From Ignelater luminosus (Eukaryota > Arthropoda > Insecta > Coleoptera > Elateridae): a stretch of 64,000 nt of DNA. The DNA lies in the NCBI GenBank assembly GCA_011009095.1, contig VTPC01005655.1:107133-171132 (forward strand), read 5' to 3'. The notes under the pieces are model-generated. The model did not search any database and was not told the DNA's origin. It saw nothing but the letters and a program-made list of their open reading frames with translations. Shown here piece by piece: positions 24,758 to 36,001 of the stretch (position 1 is the first letter of the stretch; every line of letters starts with the position of its first letter). The translations under genes and the position numbers were made by a program.

Positions 24758-25990
24758 AAAAAAATGAAAAACTTCTACAAAGACATAAAGAACGTAAGAA
24801 CAAACAATTATAACTCGACAGTGTATATAAAAGATAAAATAAGGCAACCTTACAGGAGGAGAGAAAGAAAAGTTAGAAAGGTAGCGGCAATATTTTAAAG
24901 AAATGCTAAATGAAGAAACAAGCAAGAGTCAGGAAGAAAGGCAAGAGGAAACACTTGGTAATAGAACCCCAAATAATGAGGAAAAAAATATGCCAACGAG
25001 AGACGAGATAGAAGAGGTAATAAATCTAATGAAAAATAATAAAAGTCCAGGGAACAACGAAACCACTAAAGAAAACTTAAGATATGTAGAAAACAAACTT
25101 AAAGAAGAGATCCACAAATTAAGAGTTTCTAATCTTCCCAATATTTAAAAAAGGAGACAGAGAAAACTGAAAATTACCGGGGGATCGTACTATTAGACGT
25201 TACATACAAAATATTAGCGTCGGTAATAAGAAACAGATTAGAAAAATACACGGAAGAAAACCTTGGAGAGTACCAGGGGGATTTTAAAAGAGGAAGACAC
25301 TCGACAAAATCTTCACTTTGAAACAAATTATGACAAGATACACAAAAAGGAACAAAAATAGCATTTGAAGTGGTGGAATCTTTTATGTGCCTGGGAGTGT
25401 TGATAGACAATAAATACCAGAAGAGATAAAAAGTAGAACTGAGAGTAGCCAAAAGCAACAACTGCGCAGGGAGATTAGGGAGGCTTCTAAAGAATAAAGA
25501 AGTGTCAAGGCAAACAAAGTTAAGAGTGCACAAGACAATAATAAGGCCAACACTAACCTATGGATTATGACAATCAAGACGAAACAAAGATTGGAAACTT
25601 GGGAAAGGAAGATACTGAGAAGAATATTCGGAGGAAGACAAACAGAGCCAAGATTGGAACGAAGAACTATACGACCTATACAATGACACAAACATAAGTA
25701 ATTTCATAAAAATGAAAAGACTTCAATGGCTGGGTCTTTAGAAAGAATGTTGGAAGAAAGAGATGTAAAGCTGGTAACATGGAAAACTCTTGAGGGTAAA
25801 AGAAAGAGAGGAAGACCAAGGAAGCGGTAGAAGAAGATGGTCTAAGAGGACCTTGCAGAAAAACAAATTCGGGGCTAGAAGAAGAGAGCGAAAGACCGGA
25901 AAGAATAGAAGGAAATTACAAAGCTATGGGCCTAAATGGTCTGCAAGCAGCTTCAGATAAGCAAAGTCAATTTAATGGAGAAAAAAAAAA
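24758..25990 (+). pseudogene. RTE-like non-LTR retrotransposon relic with internal deletion
   Basis: The plus strand keeps, in order: KNFYKDIKNVR, MLNEE, MPTRDEIEEVINLMKNNKSPG (start of the reverse transcriptase), FKKGDRE followed by NYRGIVLLDVTYKILASV, GEYQG-FKRGR, then FMCLGVLIDN, RPTLTYG, LETWERKILRRIFGG, MKRLQWLGL, RKRGRPRKR and an A-rich tail at 25978-25990. Frames shift repeatedly and there are stops. About 25370-25380 the text jumps from the early palm to the CLGVLID region, so the catalytic YADD block is deleted. The GRPRKR ending is common in RTE-type insect elements. Confidence 0.78.
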
Positions 25991-28041
25991 CGAAAACTTA
26001 GAAAAAAGCTAAACAATGGTTCTGTCCACGAACAGTAACCTGCTGACGTAATTGACGTTTGCTGTTAATCGTCCAGGAAGTTTATGTCCCTTCAACTCTG
26101 ATTAAAATATTTTTTCAACTTCAAACTTTAAACAAAATTATGATGGAAGTCTACTTTCACAAAATATTGTTTATTCTCTCCCTATTTTTTTCTATTCTTA
26201 TATTCTCATGTTTTTTAAATACAAATTTTTCTTAAAATTAAAAAGCTTTTGCAAATGTTAAATTAACATAATAATAATAATAATAATTTTTCTGGCTGGA
26301 TTTGAACTTGCTATAGTGGAGCATTTGAAGCATTTGCAAGCAGCAAAGACAATTTCCATTCTATCTTATTTGTGCACACAGTTTTAAAGTCCTTTAGAGG
26401 TAGGTAGAAATTTATTAATTTTACTACTTTGTGTTACTTTCATGTTAAAGGCTATTTAGTCTCATCAAATCTACAAGTCAAAAACTGTTCAGTTGATAGA
26501 CTACATCGTTGTATGTACTCGCAGTCCCATAAGAGAGAATCGTTTTTGTTTTTAGAAATTGCGAGAAAAATGTAACGTCCCAGAACTGCTGACCTGAAAA
26601 TCTCTAATACATTCCGTTTTTAGTTGAAAAATCAGAAAAACTCAGATACTTTATAGTGTGGATGATAATCGCATTGGTTAATGGGAGTCTTCTACATTGA
26701 ATGATTGGCGCAATAAGAAAACTCGCAGATTAGTATTTGCTCGAAAGCTCTTCTAAATCGTATTTTAGTACTTTGAACTGTGTATAACTCTACGCCACTC
26801 TTACCGGTTTTATTTAGCTGCAGACCTGACTCGTTGAATCACATGCCATATGTGAAATAGAAGGCCGCCAATTAGTGGATGATGGCGCTGCTAGCTTTTT
26901 AGTTTTCTTTTTTTTCCTGTTTTTTAATTTCAATATATTGCGCATCTTTTGGAGGAAGTTTCTTTAAATACCTTCTCCACAATAGGGATGCCGCGGGACC
27001 TATCATGATAGGTCACTGTGTCACTAGACTAACTTACCTGTAAGTTGTTCGGATTATGGTATTTACCTTATCGTGTCTTTCTATCGCATGACTGCACTTA
27101 AATAAAAATTCTGAATCTAGTGTGCATTATTTACTTTTATACAAATCTGAGGGTTGATGCTAACTTGAAGCTTATTTTTATAGTCAATTAATTTTTTAAT
27201 TTTTATGTTAAAAGACAGACAGGCCCTTATTACAATTACAATTATTTCAATTTCTCTTCATTTTAGATTCAAATGAATGTTCAGTACGGAATAAATTTTG
27301 ATCCATCAAATTTCACTGTATAGAACTGAAATATGTTCTAATTAGCTATTAGTTCCTTAAATTCAAAACATCTTAATCATAAAACTAGTTTTACATCTTC
27401 CTTTCACAAGAATTTATTAAAAGATTATTTTTAATTTGATGCATAAAAGAGTGCGCCGATTATTGCATCGAGATGATGTAAAATCATAAATTCCAAAATG
27501 TAAAAAACTTAAATAACTATAGGAAAATCCACAATTCAATATCCTTTAACAATCTTTTAAAAATGTTATCCAATATTTATTTATATTTTAAATATTAATT
27601 ACAATGAACATTTTGTACTAAAACGAATATAAAATTAATTAATGTGCATAATTTTACATTCTTTAAATATACTCCGTTCACGATGTTTCTGGATCGTAAC
27701 AGGCCATGCTTTCATTTTGTTAGTTTGGAAGTGTTTTCTTTTTTTTTGAAACTTGTGGCATTTGTGGCTGCATTTGGCGCTGTTGCACGATCAAAATTTT
27801 TTCATAAGCGTTTAGTGCCGATTAGTTTTGCTTTGTTAAAAAGAAATCAAGTTTGTTAAACTGTCATAAAATCATAACCTTAAAGCACATTAAACGTCAA
27901 TAAGATTTTACAAGCCGAGTTAATAGATAAACAGCCCGGTTTACAATACTCAAACTGTCATTCTTCCACAGCCCTATTCGACCCAGAAACATCGTAAACG
28001 CTGTATAACATTATCCTACATAAAACTAACCTACAAAACAA
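25991..28041. other. gene-free stretch; 3' side of the lysozyme gene
   Basis: No gene recognised. An (AAT)n microsatellite lies at about 26269-26288. A 71-codon open frame at 27644-27859 (+) has no motif and lies opposite the probable lysozyme 3' flank. TTTATTTAT at about 27576 would read as poly(A)-signal-like sequence on the minus strand. Confidence 0.4.
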
Positions 28042-29637
28042 CTATCTTACTGTCCTTACAAATTTAAATCCATTCGAACTGATAGCAAAAGAATAAGTAG
28101 GCTTGTTTATGACTGCGTAGATTACTTCGTTTTTATTAAATTCGAACGGTTTGTATTTAGCAGTTTTGGTTTCACGAGGTTTTAGAAACACCGATTTTGT
28201 ACCGTCATTGTTATAATATTTTGTAGGAGCAGTTGGAGTAACAATGGAAGCACTTGAACTGGATACCGCACCATTAACTTTTATTTTAGAACTTGATAAC
28301 GTAGAGATTGTCGGTTTTGCTGTTGTTTGAATACGAAAAGGTCGTGTTGCATCAAATGCATTTACTCGTCTTGGTGTAGTCAGCCTAATTCTAGGTTTTC
28401 TTGTTGATACTATTGGCAAGGTTGATCTATATTTTGTTGTAAAAATTGGTTTAAAGGTTGATGATGCTCTTAATTTTGTTGGTCTTTGTGTTGTGGTTGT
28501 ATAAACAGATTTTCTTCGTTGAGTTAAAACAGTAGTTGGAGTTGTAGGTTTTAAGGTTGAAAAACTTGATGATTGTTTGAATTTTGTTGGTCTTGGTGAG
28601 GGTATTGGTTTGCTAAAAGGAGTCGATACTATAGGTTTTGGAGTAGGTGATGAGTTTATCGTAGCATAAAAAGTAGTTGATGAAGGCAGCGATTTCGTAG
28701 TAGTAGTAGATTTGCTCAAAGGAATGGATACTGTAGGTTTTGGTGTCGGGGATGATTTTATTATAGGAGTAGCTGATGAAAGTGGTGATTTTGCAGTAGT
28801 CGGTGGTGGTTTAGAAGTAGACTTGCTCATAGGAATGGATACTACAGGTTTTGGTGTCGGTGATAATTTTATTGTAGGAGTAGCATGGAAAGCAGTTGTT
28901 GAAGTAGGTTTTGGTGATTGTTTAGATTTTGTTGGTTTTGCAGACGTAACCGTAGTTAAAATTGGGGGTTCAGAATTCACTGCTGTTGGTTTTCTGGAAG
29001 GTTCTGCAGTTGTGAAGTTTACTGTAGGACTAGTAGAAAGTGACATTAAACTACTAACTGTTGATTGTTGCGTTTGAACCATTAATGAAGGTAATTCTGA
29101 TACTGTTGTCATAGGAACCATAACAGTAGGTAAATTCATAGCTTGATACTGATAGTCATATTTATCGTAAGGATATTTAACAAGATTCTCTTGATCAAAG
29201 CATCCTTCAATAAATGAATTAACATGCGCTTGATTTCTACAATATAAATTGTAAACAACCCAAGCTGTAAATCCATCACCTGACAGTCTTTGATGTTCTC
29301 GATAAATTCTCCTTGCACATATAACATCATCTTCAATATCTTCATCTTTAAATGCAGAACACGGTAAACCGCATGCGAAACCGACACCGGGTGGAGAACA
29401 CCAATACAATTCACTTATTTGAAACAATCCATGATCGCCACTACCAGGATTATGAGCGGAAGTATTAAAATGTGACTCGTAATTTGCTATACATATCCAT
29501 GTAGCTAATTGATGTTCTGGAATTTCGTGTACATCACGCAACTCGTACGCTAATTCGCATCGATGATAAACTTTCGAGTGCGTACGCAAGAAGTACGTGG
29601 TGAGAATGAATGCAACGGCTGCAACGCGGAAAGCCAT
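28042..29637 (-). CDS. c-type lysozyme with long Ser/Thr/Pro-rich tail
   Basis: Cleaves peptidoglycan between MurNAc and GlcNAc; presumably secreted for defence or digestion. I start at the ATG at 29637, which gives a signal peptide of about 21 residues (MAFRVAAVAFILTTYFLRTHS) followed by the classic mature start KVYHRC; the frame further upstream has no ATG. The lysozyme domain covers residues 22-147. Catalytic Glu54 (NYES) and Asp68 (GDHGLFQIS) are present, as are all eight disulfide cysteines (27, 49, 80, 89, 93, 107, 133, 146) and the HQRLSGDGF motif. Residues 148-531 are a Ser/Thr/Pro/Lys-rich, mucin-like tail with three repeats around SPTPKPxVSxPxSK, and no transmembrane segment. The gene is intronless. 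Typical c-type lysozymes stop near residue 140. An AT-rich TTTATATG lies upstream at about 29815-29822. Confidence 0.9.
   Translation of the reverse strand: MAFRVAAVAFILTTYFLRTHSKVYHRCELAYELRDVHEIPEHQLATWICIANYESHFNTSAHNPGSGDHGLFQISELYWCSPPGVGFACGLPCSAFKDEDIEDDVICARRIYREHQRLSGDGFTAWVVYNLYCRNQAHVNSFIEGCFDQENLVKYPYDKYDYQYQAMNLPTVMVPMTTVSELPSLMVQTQQSTVSSLMSLSTSPTVNFTTAEPSRKPTAVNSEPPILTTVTSAKPTKSKQSPKPTSTTAFHATPTIKLSPTPKPVVSIPMSKSTSKPPPTTAKSPLSSATPIIKSSPTPKPTVSIPLSKSTTTTKSLPSSTTFYATINSSPTPKPIVSTPFSKPIPSPRPTKFKQSSSFSTLKPTTPTTVLTQRRKSVYTTTTQRPTKLRASSTFKPIFTTKYRSTLPIVSTRKPRIRLTTPRRVNAFDATRPFRIQTTAKPTISTLSSSKIKVNGAVSSSSASIVTPTAPTKYYNNDGTKSVFLKPRETKTAKYKPFEFNKNEVIYAVINKPTYSFAISSNGFKFVRTVR
28619..28880 (-). 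repeat. three tandem repeats in the lysozyme tail, period about 103-108 bp
   Basis: The lysozyme tail contains three diverged copies, starting near 28619, 28722 and 28830, of a unit of 34-36 codons whose core is SPTPKPxVSxPxSK. The copies keep frame and stay open, so the repeat is coding. Confidence 0.7.
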
Positions 29638-31279
29638 GACTAAACGAATCAATAAACAATCACTTGTTTTATACCAAGTTTCACGGTGTAGCTGACCCAG
29701 ACCTGTTCTGCACGTTGTAGACAAATTGACCCCACCGTATCCTTTTAGTAAGAAAAGAAGAACCTGCTTAAGATTAATTTATGTTGCGGCTTTTAGTTTA
29801 GTGGTGACAAAGCATATAAATGAGGACGAACCTTTTTCAGATTGTTAGAATTTCTTTAAATTTAACTTTCTTGCAATTTTGATTGATTTGCCCTTGTATC
29901 AAGTTAAAATCATGTTTTATTTGATTTTATAACAAAACATTGATCTCTAAATGGAATTTAATAATGTGGTGATGAAGCAGCAGCTTAAGGCTAAACACGT
30001 GTAATATTTATAAAAAAATATGATTCTAAAAATAAAAATCTGAATTTAATGAATGTGTTCTTCCTAAATACTATTATTACTCATAATAGCCCGTACCTTG
30101 CCGGTATAGTAATTCAGTTAACTGAGGAAAACAAAAAAGAACTGAAAGATTAATCCCTAAAAGCGTAGTTTAACAAAATAAAAATTAATTTCTCTGGGCA
30201 AAACTTTATTTTACCCAAAGCCTAATTAAATTGAATTCATCCAAGCATTTAATATCAACAATACCAATGAATCATGAGTAAATCTAATAATCTACCTATC
30301 ATTTAACTATCATCAATCATTTTACTCGTCTATCTTAATTTTATTTCAAAGCCAGAAATATTTTTGGTATTTTATTTTGATTCGTTATTTACTACAAAAC
30401 AAAATTATTTGTACATGATCATATCATGTGATAGGATTCCACTAAATGCACAATTTGTTTATGAGGTTTTCTAGAAAAAGTTAGAGTAAACAACCAACTT
30501 TTTTTATTTATAATGGAAGCTACCATAGATCATAATAAATAGATAATCAATGAGATCACGCATTATTGGATTTTTAGAAGTCATTTAGTCAACATTACCA
30601 AAGGATGACGGTCATGATTTGAGAAACAGGATGAAGATCGTAATATAAACAGAATCTAAAATAACCTTTTTTTGACTATTCTCAAAATGGCCAAACTCAG
30701 TGGTTTTCTTGGGAAAATATCTGTAGTCATTAAATCACTAAAATTGTCTTTGCTTTGAAATACTCGATCATCTTAGTTTTATAATAAACATTATGGTACT
30801 GGGATGTTGTCTTCTTGTAACACAAAAAATTTTATCAAGTACTGATCAAAGAAGTGAAATCATGAATTTGGAATACTTGCATATTTTAGTAGATTATGCC
30901 AGATTTGAGAAACTGAATTTTGCAAATTATTGTTCTAACGCTCTTAGATGGTGGCAAGATTTATTTCTGCTAACTTAAAAAAATTCTACGCTTTTCATTT
31001 TGAGCTTATCATTCGTTATTATAAGCTTTCCTCAGTAGAATTGCCTAAGAATCTTTGAAGGATTATCGTTTTAAGGCCAAGTTTGGCCAAAACATTGTAT
31101 CATTCTGAGGATGACCTGTGTTAAAGAAATTAACCCATTTCTCTATTTAACGCTTAACTCGCTTTCCACTCGGTCAAAAAATCCCAGATGTTGAAATTGC
31201 ACACCACACTAATGCTTTATTGAAAAGTTTAGCCTTTCTACTAAATTTCACATTATTTGGGCAATCATCAATATTGTCA
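29638..31279. other. gene-free stretch upstream of the lysozyme gene
   Basis: Holds the lysozyme 5' region (about 29638-29830) and then AT-rich DNA. No gene, RNA or repeat recognised. Confidence 0.4.
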
Positions 31280-32300
31280 GAGTAGCAGTAGTAGTTGGAA
31301 AGGTTAAAGTCTAGCAAATAGCCCTTTCCTACTAATCCCTGGTCCTAAGTAGGTTTATTCTTCTTTGCTGTGCCAAGTCTTTGCAAAGCATCTATGCACT
31401 CCTTCTTTTATTCTGGTTGCGCAGATCGCTTTTAGTGCCACCTGACTGTCGGAGCAGATATTTTTGCTCCGTCATTCTCGCATCTTTGCTATATGAAATC
31501 AACTGCCTGAAAAACCATTGCGTGCTTTCTCAGAGAGAAGTTCTCCGGCACGTGTGCGTTTTTCAGGTAAATACCTGCTCTCGAGGACTTTTTGTCATCC
31601 ATACGTGATCTCTCCATATAGAAAACTAGCGAGTCCTGTTGAAAATTCGCCTTACTGCTATCCCACTGTTCCTTAGTTGAAATTGTGAAGGAGTACCTTA
31701 ACCAATTGTTCGCTTGTGTTACCGTGTAAGTGGACAAAGGCTACTAACTGGGCCATTCTGGCGTGGTCATTTGCAAGCTATAACCCCGCATCCTGAATTC
31801 TAAGACGGGACGCCATTGCCTCCTTCCTTATCCAAATTGGGAGATCCGGCAGCCCCAATAGTACCTCAAGTGCAGCCGTAATAGTCGTCCTCATTGCACC
31901 GGTTATACCCAGATGTGCCAGGCATTGCAGCTTTGCCAGCCTTTGACGATAGAGCCTACCTACCACCTGACGCAGCTGCCAGAGTGTTGCTGTCGACTTG
32001 GTTATCACCTTGTTGACACATTTTCAAGGTCATTTCTAAGTACTTGACCCCCTGCGCGAGCGATAGATGTCTACAACTTTGAGAAAGCGATCAGTGACTA
32101 CATAACACTAGCCCGTCGTCTGAGCAAAAAGGCTGTTCGTTGTTAAGCGCTCCAAAAGATCATCCACCAAAGATGGGATGAAAGGTAGCTTTCCTGTACT
32201 CCGATGTTTACATGGCAGTCTCCTAAAGCACCTTTAATGCTTCTTACTTCCAGTTCAGATTTCACCCAGATGTAGCTAACGAACGTGGGTATCACACCCT
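31280..32300 (-). pseudogene. R1/LOA-like non-LTR retrotransposon relic (RT and RNase H)
   Basis: On the minus strand, from right to left, traces of the LVVDDLL block of the reverse transcriptase appear near 32130 (LVDDLLERL). A stretch LAKLQCLAHLGITGAMRTT...AALEVLLGLP follows at 31778-31930, and is characteristic of R1/LOA/Jockey-type elements. An RNase H-like part (SRAGIYL, MVFQA) lies at 31489-31620. Several stops, frameshifts and a deletion of the YADD region make it non-functional. It is less AT-rich than its surroundings. Confidence 0.68.
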
Positions 32301-32621
32301 TTTGATATTGTAAGTGTAGAAATCATTTCCTTTAATTCTAGATTGTAGATACTTTTGCGAATTTCTTCTTTATAGTGATGCAATTGATCTCAAAAACCTA
32401 ACTGGGATTAAAAGTCAGCGTACTGAAGCTATTTTGTTTCAAACACCAACTTCAGAATTTGCTATTCATGATAAATATTAAAACTTGAAAACTATTTCAA
32501 AACTTTCAGGGCATACGTTATTATTGATGACTTACTTTCTCTTAGAGGCCTGCACGGATCAAGTTTTTTATGTAGTTCAGGCCTCAGTTTAAAAATTTAT
32601 CGGACTTTTATCGAGCTGTTG

Positions 32622-32891
32622 GAGCCTCTCGGGCAATACGAGTCTGTTTGGTCGTTCAGGTCTGTCAAGCTTTTTAAGCCTTTCAGGTTTGTCGGACCAT
32701 TCGGACGTCTCGAACCTGTCGGACTGTTCGGGCCTCTCGGAGTCTTTTGGACTTTTCGACCCTTCGGGTCTTTTGAGTCTATCGAATCTCTCGGGCCTGT
32801 TGAGTCATACGGGTCTGTTGGGCCGTTTGAGCCTGTCGGGTCTTTTGAACCGTTCGGGCCTCTCAGGGCGTTTGAGCGTCTTGGGCTGATC
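32622..32891. repeat. 9-bp minisatellite, 30 units
   Basis: The stretch divides exactly into 30 consecutive 9-bp units with consensus GRGYCTNTY (for example GGGCCTCTC, GAGCCTGTC, GGGTCTTTT). Units are diverged but the register never slips. Because the unit lacks stops, several frames stay open on both strands; the minus frame looks collagen-like (GPN, GSK, DPT triplets) but has no support as a gene. Confidence 0.85.
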
Positions 32892-34727
32892 AAAAAGTTG
32901 CCGGGACAATGCATATGGCTAAATATGTGTTGACTGTTCGAAGACTCTTGGATTTTACAAAAAGATCGTAATTCTAATTGAGAAACTATAGACATTTCAC
33001 AAAGGATTGTAACTTCTATTGCAACTGGGCAGACTCTAAGAATGAGACTACTATAAGACGATGTTTAGTTAAGTGTGACAATTGCAGAATAATTAAGGCC
33101 AAAATGTTTTAAAGCGTGCTTCGTGTTCCAGTTGAGAAACAAGAAATCGACGATTACCGAATTTAACTCAGAAACAGGCTGAAGAAGCTTTTGAGCAACC
33201 GATGAGAGTTACAATCCACGTTCCCTAACAGTAACAGCCGTGAATACTTTATTTGCTCTATAAGATTGAGATGTATCACAACACTAGCTAAATCCTTTTT
33301 TACCTGAGTCAGATACACTCAAAGTTTATTAATATCTCTGCTTTGTCACCACGTTCTTATCCTGCTCTAAGTTAAACTGCTCCTTTTACTACAATTTTCA
33401 CAAGCCGAACATGAATCACAGTTGTATGTCCAATTGGAGCATACTACCAAAATAAAAAAAAACGAACGTTTGAGGTTATGTACGAGATGCAGAAATAAAA
33501 CAAATGATCAAAATAAAATAGTCTTGAACAGTAAATGAGTCATTAATACACCAGTGCATAGCAAAAACAAAAACGAAAAACAGAAGTGGTGATCGTGAGA
33601 AACTCCAACAGGATTTAATTAATCAAATTAATTAGTGTTATATAAGAGATTGCGGAATAATGTAGCAATTGCATCAAATTGAAATATGATTCAAATCTTA
33701 AGAATGAAGAACAAGAATTAATTTTAGTAATTCTTATAGATGAAGAGATAACATCTTCAGTTACATAAATGGTCCGGATATACAAGAAAGAGAACGTTTA
33801 AAGTATTTCGTGACACATGTAAAATTAGCATCTAAAACTAATTAATTATTTTACAACTACGTCCTTCAACACAAACTAATAGCAGATTTGCTGATTAGAA
33901 GAAACTCATTTTTATAGTTCTGTGTATTCACAACACATTAAAGCTAATTGTGTTTGCTATCAGAAATATCAAAGACATTTGCTGTTAGGTACAATGAATT
34001 TGACATTCTACAAATTACAAATTTATTCTTAAATAAATTGGTTAATGATCAATTAAGATAACAAAGATAATAAATTCCAAATTACGTATTACTACTTAAT
34101 TTTTGGATCCGCCAATCTCAGACGTAAATGATAGATATTACAAAGATAATTGATAAATCGAGGCTAAATTCGAGGTTAGATTTGAACAATTTAATTTGTT
34201 TACAATGCATGATGAAATAGATAACATATTTCTATGGGCAGTTATTTTTGTAAATGTTTTAACTGCTAAAAGCTGATGTTGTGGAACACAATTTTAATTG
34301 CGTGAAAATGACATAGTAGTCAAATTATACATATTAGACGTTTTGTTAAAAGCAGTTGGTTAGAGGCTGTGCCCCTCTTCTTTTCTTTGTTAGTTAATTA
34401 ATATAGTTAACATACATTATATTTTATGCATCTAATCTTGTGCCATATGCGATTACTTATAATGAACAGAAGATTGTATCTAGAAGGGTAGGTAAATTGT
34501 TAAAAATTCCTAGAAAAAAATAATAAGAGACTTGAAAATAAAAATATCTCAGCGATTACAGATAAGTAAAAAGCTCTTACAACTGACCTGAGATTCGTTA
34601 TCTATTAATCAATTTATGTAACAAAAGTTAGGATTGCAAGGGACCTCTTTTTTTGTTCTTTTTTGATCTTTTGAGGGTGCCTGAGTAAAACCACCTGCGT
34701 TCTGCTAGAATTGGATTTCATCACCTA
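32892..34727. other. gene-free stretch
   Basis: AT-rich, no coding region, RNA gene or clear repeat recognised. Confidence 0.4.
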
Positions 34728-35999
34728 CGAGGGCGGTTCAGTAAGTACCTGTGTTTGACGACAGAAGGCGTTCCTGAGGGAAGTTGGTGTTATCATCGTG
34801 TGCTGCCATCTATCAAACGACGGTATAACAAATTGCAGACTGATTGATAGGTTAGTTTGGATTTGACAGCCATTTGAGTAAGACGTGTTTCGTGATTTTA
34901 GCTAAATGGAAAAAGAGCAGTATCGTTCGGTAATTCGCTTTCTGTTTTTGGATGGGAAAAAATGCGAGGAGATAAAAGCAAAGTTGGATGCTGTTTATGG
35001 GGACACTTAGCCATCTATGACCACAGTTAGATATTGGTTCCACGAATTTAAACGTGGGCGAACATCCGTTTTTGATGAGGAGCGACCAGGACGCCCGGCA
35101 GACGTGGTTACCGAGGAAATCATTCCAAAAGTCCACGACATGATTCTCGCTGATCGACAAACGAAAGTGCGTGAAGTAGCAGAGGCCGTAGGTGTGTCGA
35201 CCGGAACGGCAATTAATATTTTACATGATAAGTTGGCGATGAAAAAATTGTCGGCGCGATGGATGCCGCGATTGCTAACGGTGGACAACAAGCGGATGCG
35301 GCTGTTAACTTCGAAGTAGTGTTTGGAGCAGTTTAAGCGAAATCCGAAGGAGTTTTTGCGTCGAGTTGTCACCGTTGATGAAACCTGGATTCATCATTAC
35401 ACACCAGAAACTAAGCAACAAACAAAACAATGGATATCTCCCGATGAATCTGCTCCAAAGAAGGCGAAGATGGTTCAATCGGCCGGAAAGGTTATGGCGA
35501 CGATTTTTTGGGATGCGAACGGCGTCATCCTCATGGATTTTTTAGAAAAAGGAAGAACGATCACTGGACAATACTACAGTGAGTTATTAGACAGCTTCGA
35601 CAAAAAATTGAAGGAGACACGGCCGCATTTGGCGAAAAAGAAGGTGCTGTTTCACCACGATAACGCACCAGCACATTCATCCGGAGTTGTCGCCGCCAAA
35701 CTGCATGAATTGCGTTATGAATTGCTGCCGCACCCCCCGTATTCACCCGATCTGGCTCCCTGCGACTTTTTCTTGTTTCCTAACATGAAGAAATGGCTCG
35801 CGGGAAAAAAATTTAGCTCAAACGAGGAAGTCATCGTCGAGATAGAGGCGTATTTTGGAGAGTTCGACAAATCCTATTTTTTGGAGGGGTTGGGAGAAGT
35901 GTATATTTCTAAAAGGAGACTATGTTGAAAAATAAAAAAAAATTTTTGAAAAAAATTGTGTCTTCATTTCTAACACGGGTACTTATTGAACCGCCCTCG
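34728..35999 (+). mobile_element. mariner transposon, 1272 bp, intact ends
   Basis: The ends are near-perfect inverted repeats of about 30 bp starting CGAGGGCGGTTCA, flanked by the TA target duplication (34726-34727 and 36000-36001). The size is typical of mariner. The transposase frame inside is broken (separate entry). Left and right repeats differ at a few bases (CAGTAAGTACCTGTG against CAATAAGTACCCGTG). Confidence 0.92.
34906..35964 (+). pseudogene. mariner transposase (DD34D), inactivated
   Basis: Starts MEKEQYRSV at 34906. Paired helix-turn-helix domains with the linker GRPADV are followed by the catalytic core. The triad is Asp158 (VTVDETW), Asp252 (HHDNAPAH) and Asp287 (SPDLAPCDFF), with 34 residues between the last two, as in mariner. 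The copy is dead: TAG stops interrupt codons 35 (35008) and 138 (35317), and near the C-terminus a small deletion and frameshift follow KSYFLEGL. The original ending (LKGDYVEK, then a stop) is readable in the next frame up to 35964. Confidence 0.9.
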
Positions 36000-36001
36000 T
36001 A

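Noticed and set aside
27644-27859. 71-codon frame on the plus strand
   Set aside because: No motif, no splice or poly(A) context.
28712-29077. 121-codon plus-strand frame rich in Gly and Val
   Set aside because: Exact antisense of the lysozyme Ser/Thr/Pro-rich tail; its composition is a by-product.
32597-32995. Collagen-like 132-codon frame on the minus strand
   Set aside because: It is the 9-bp minisatellite read in one of several open frames; no signal peptide, no splice context, and plus-strand frames are equally open.
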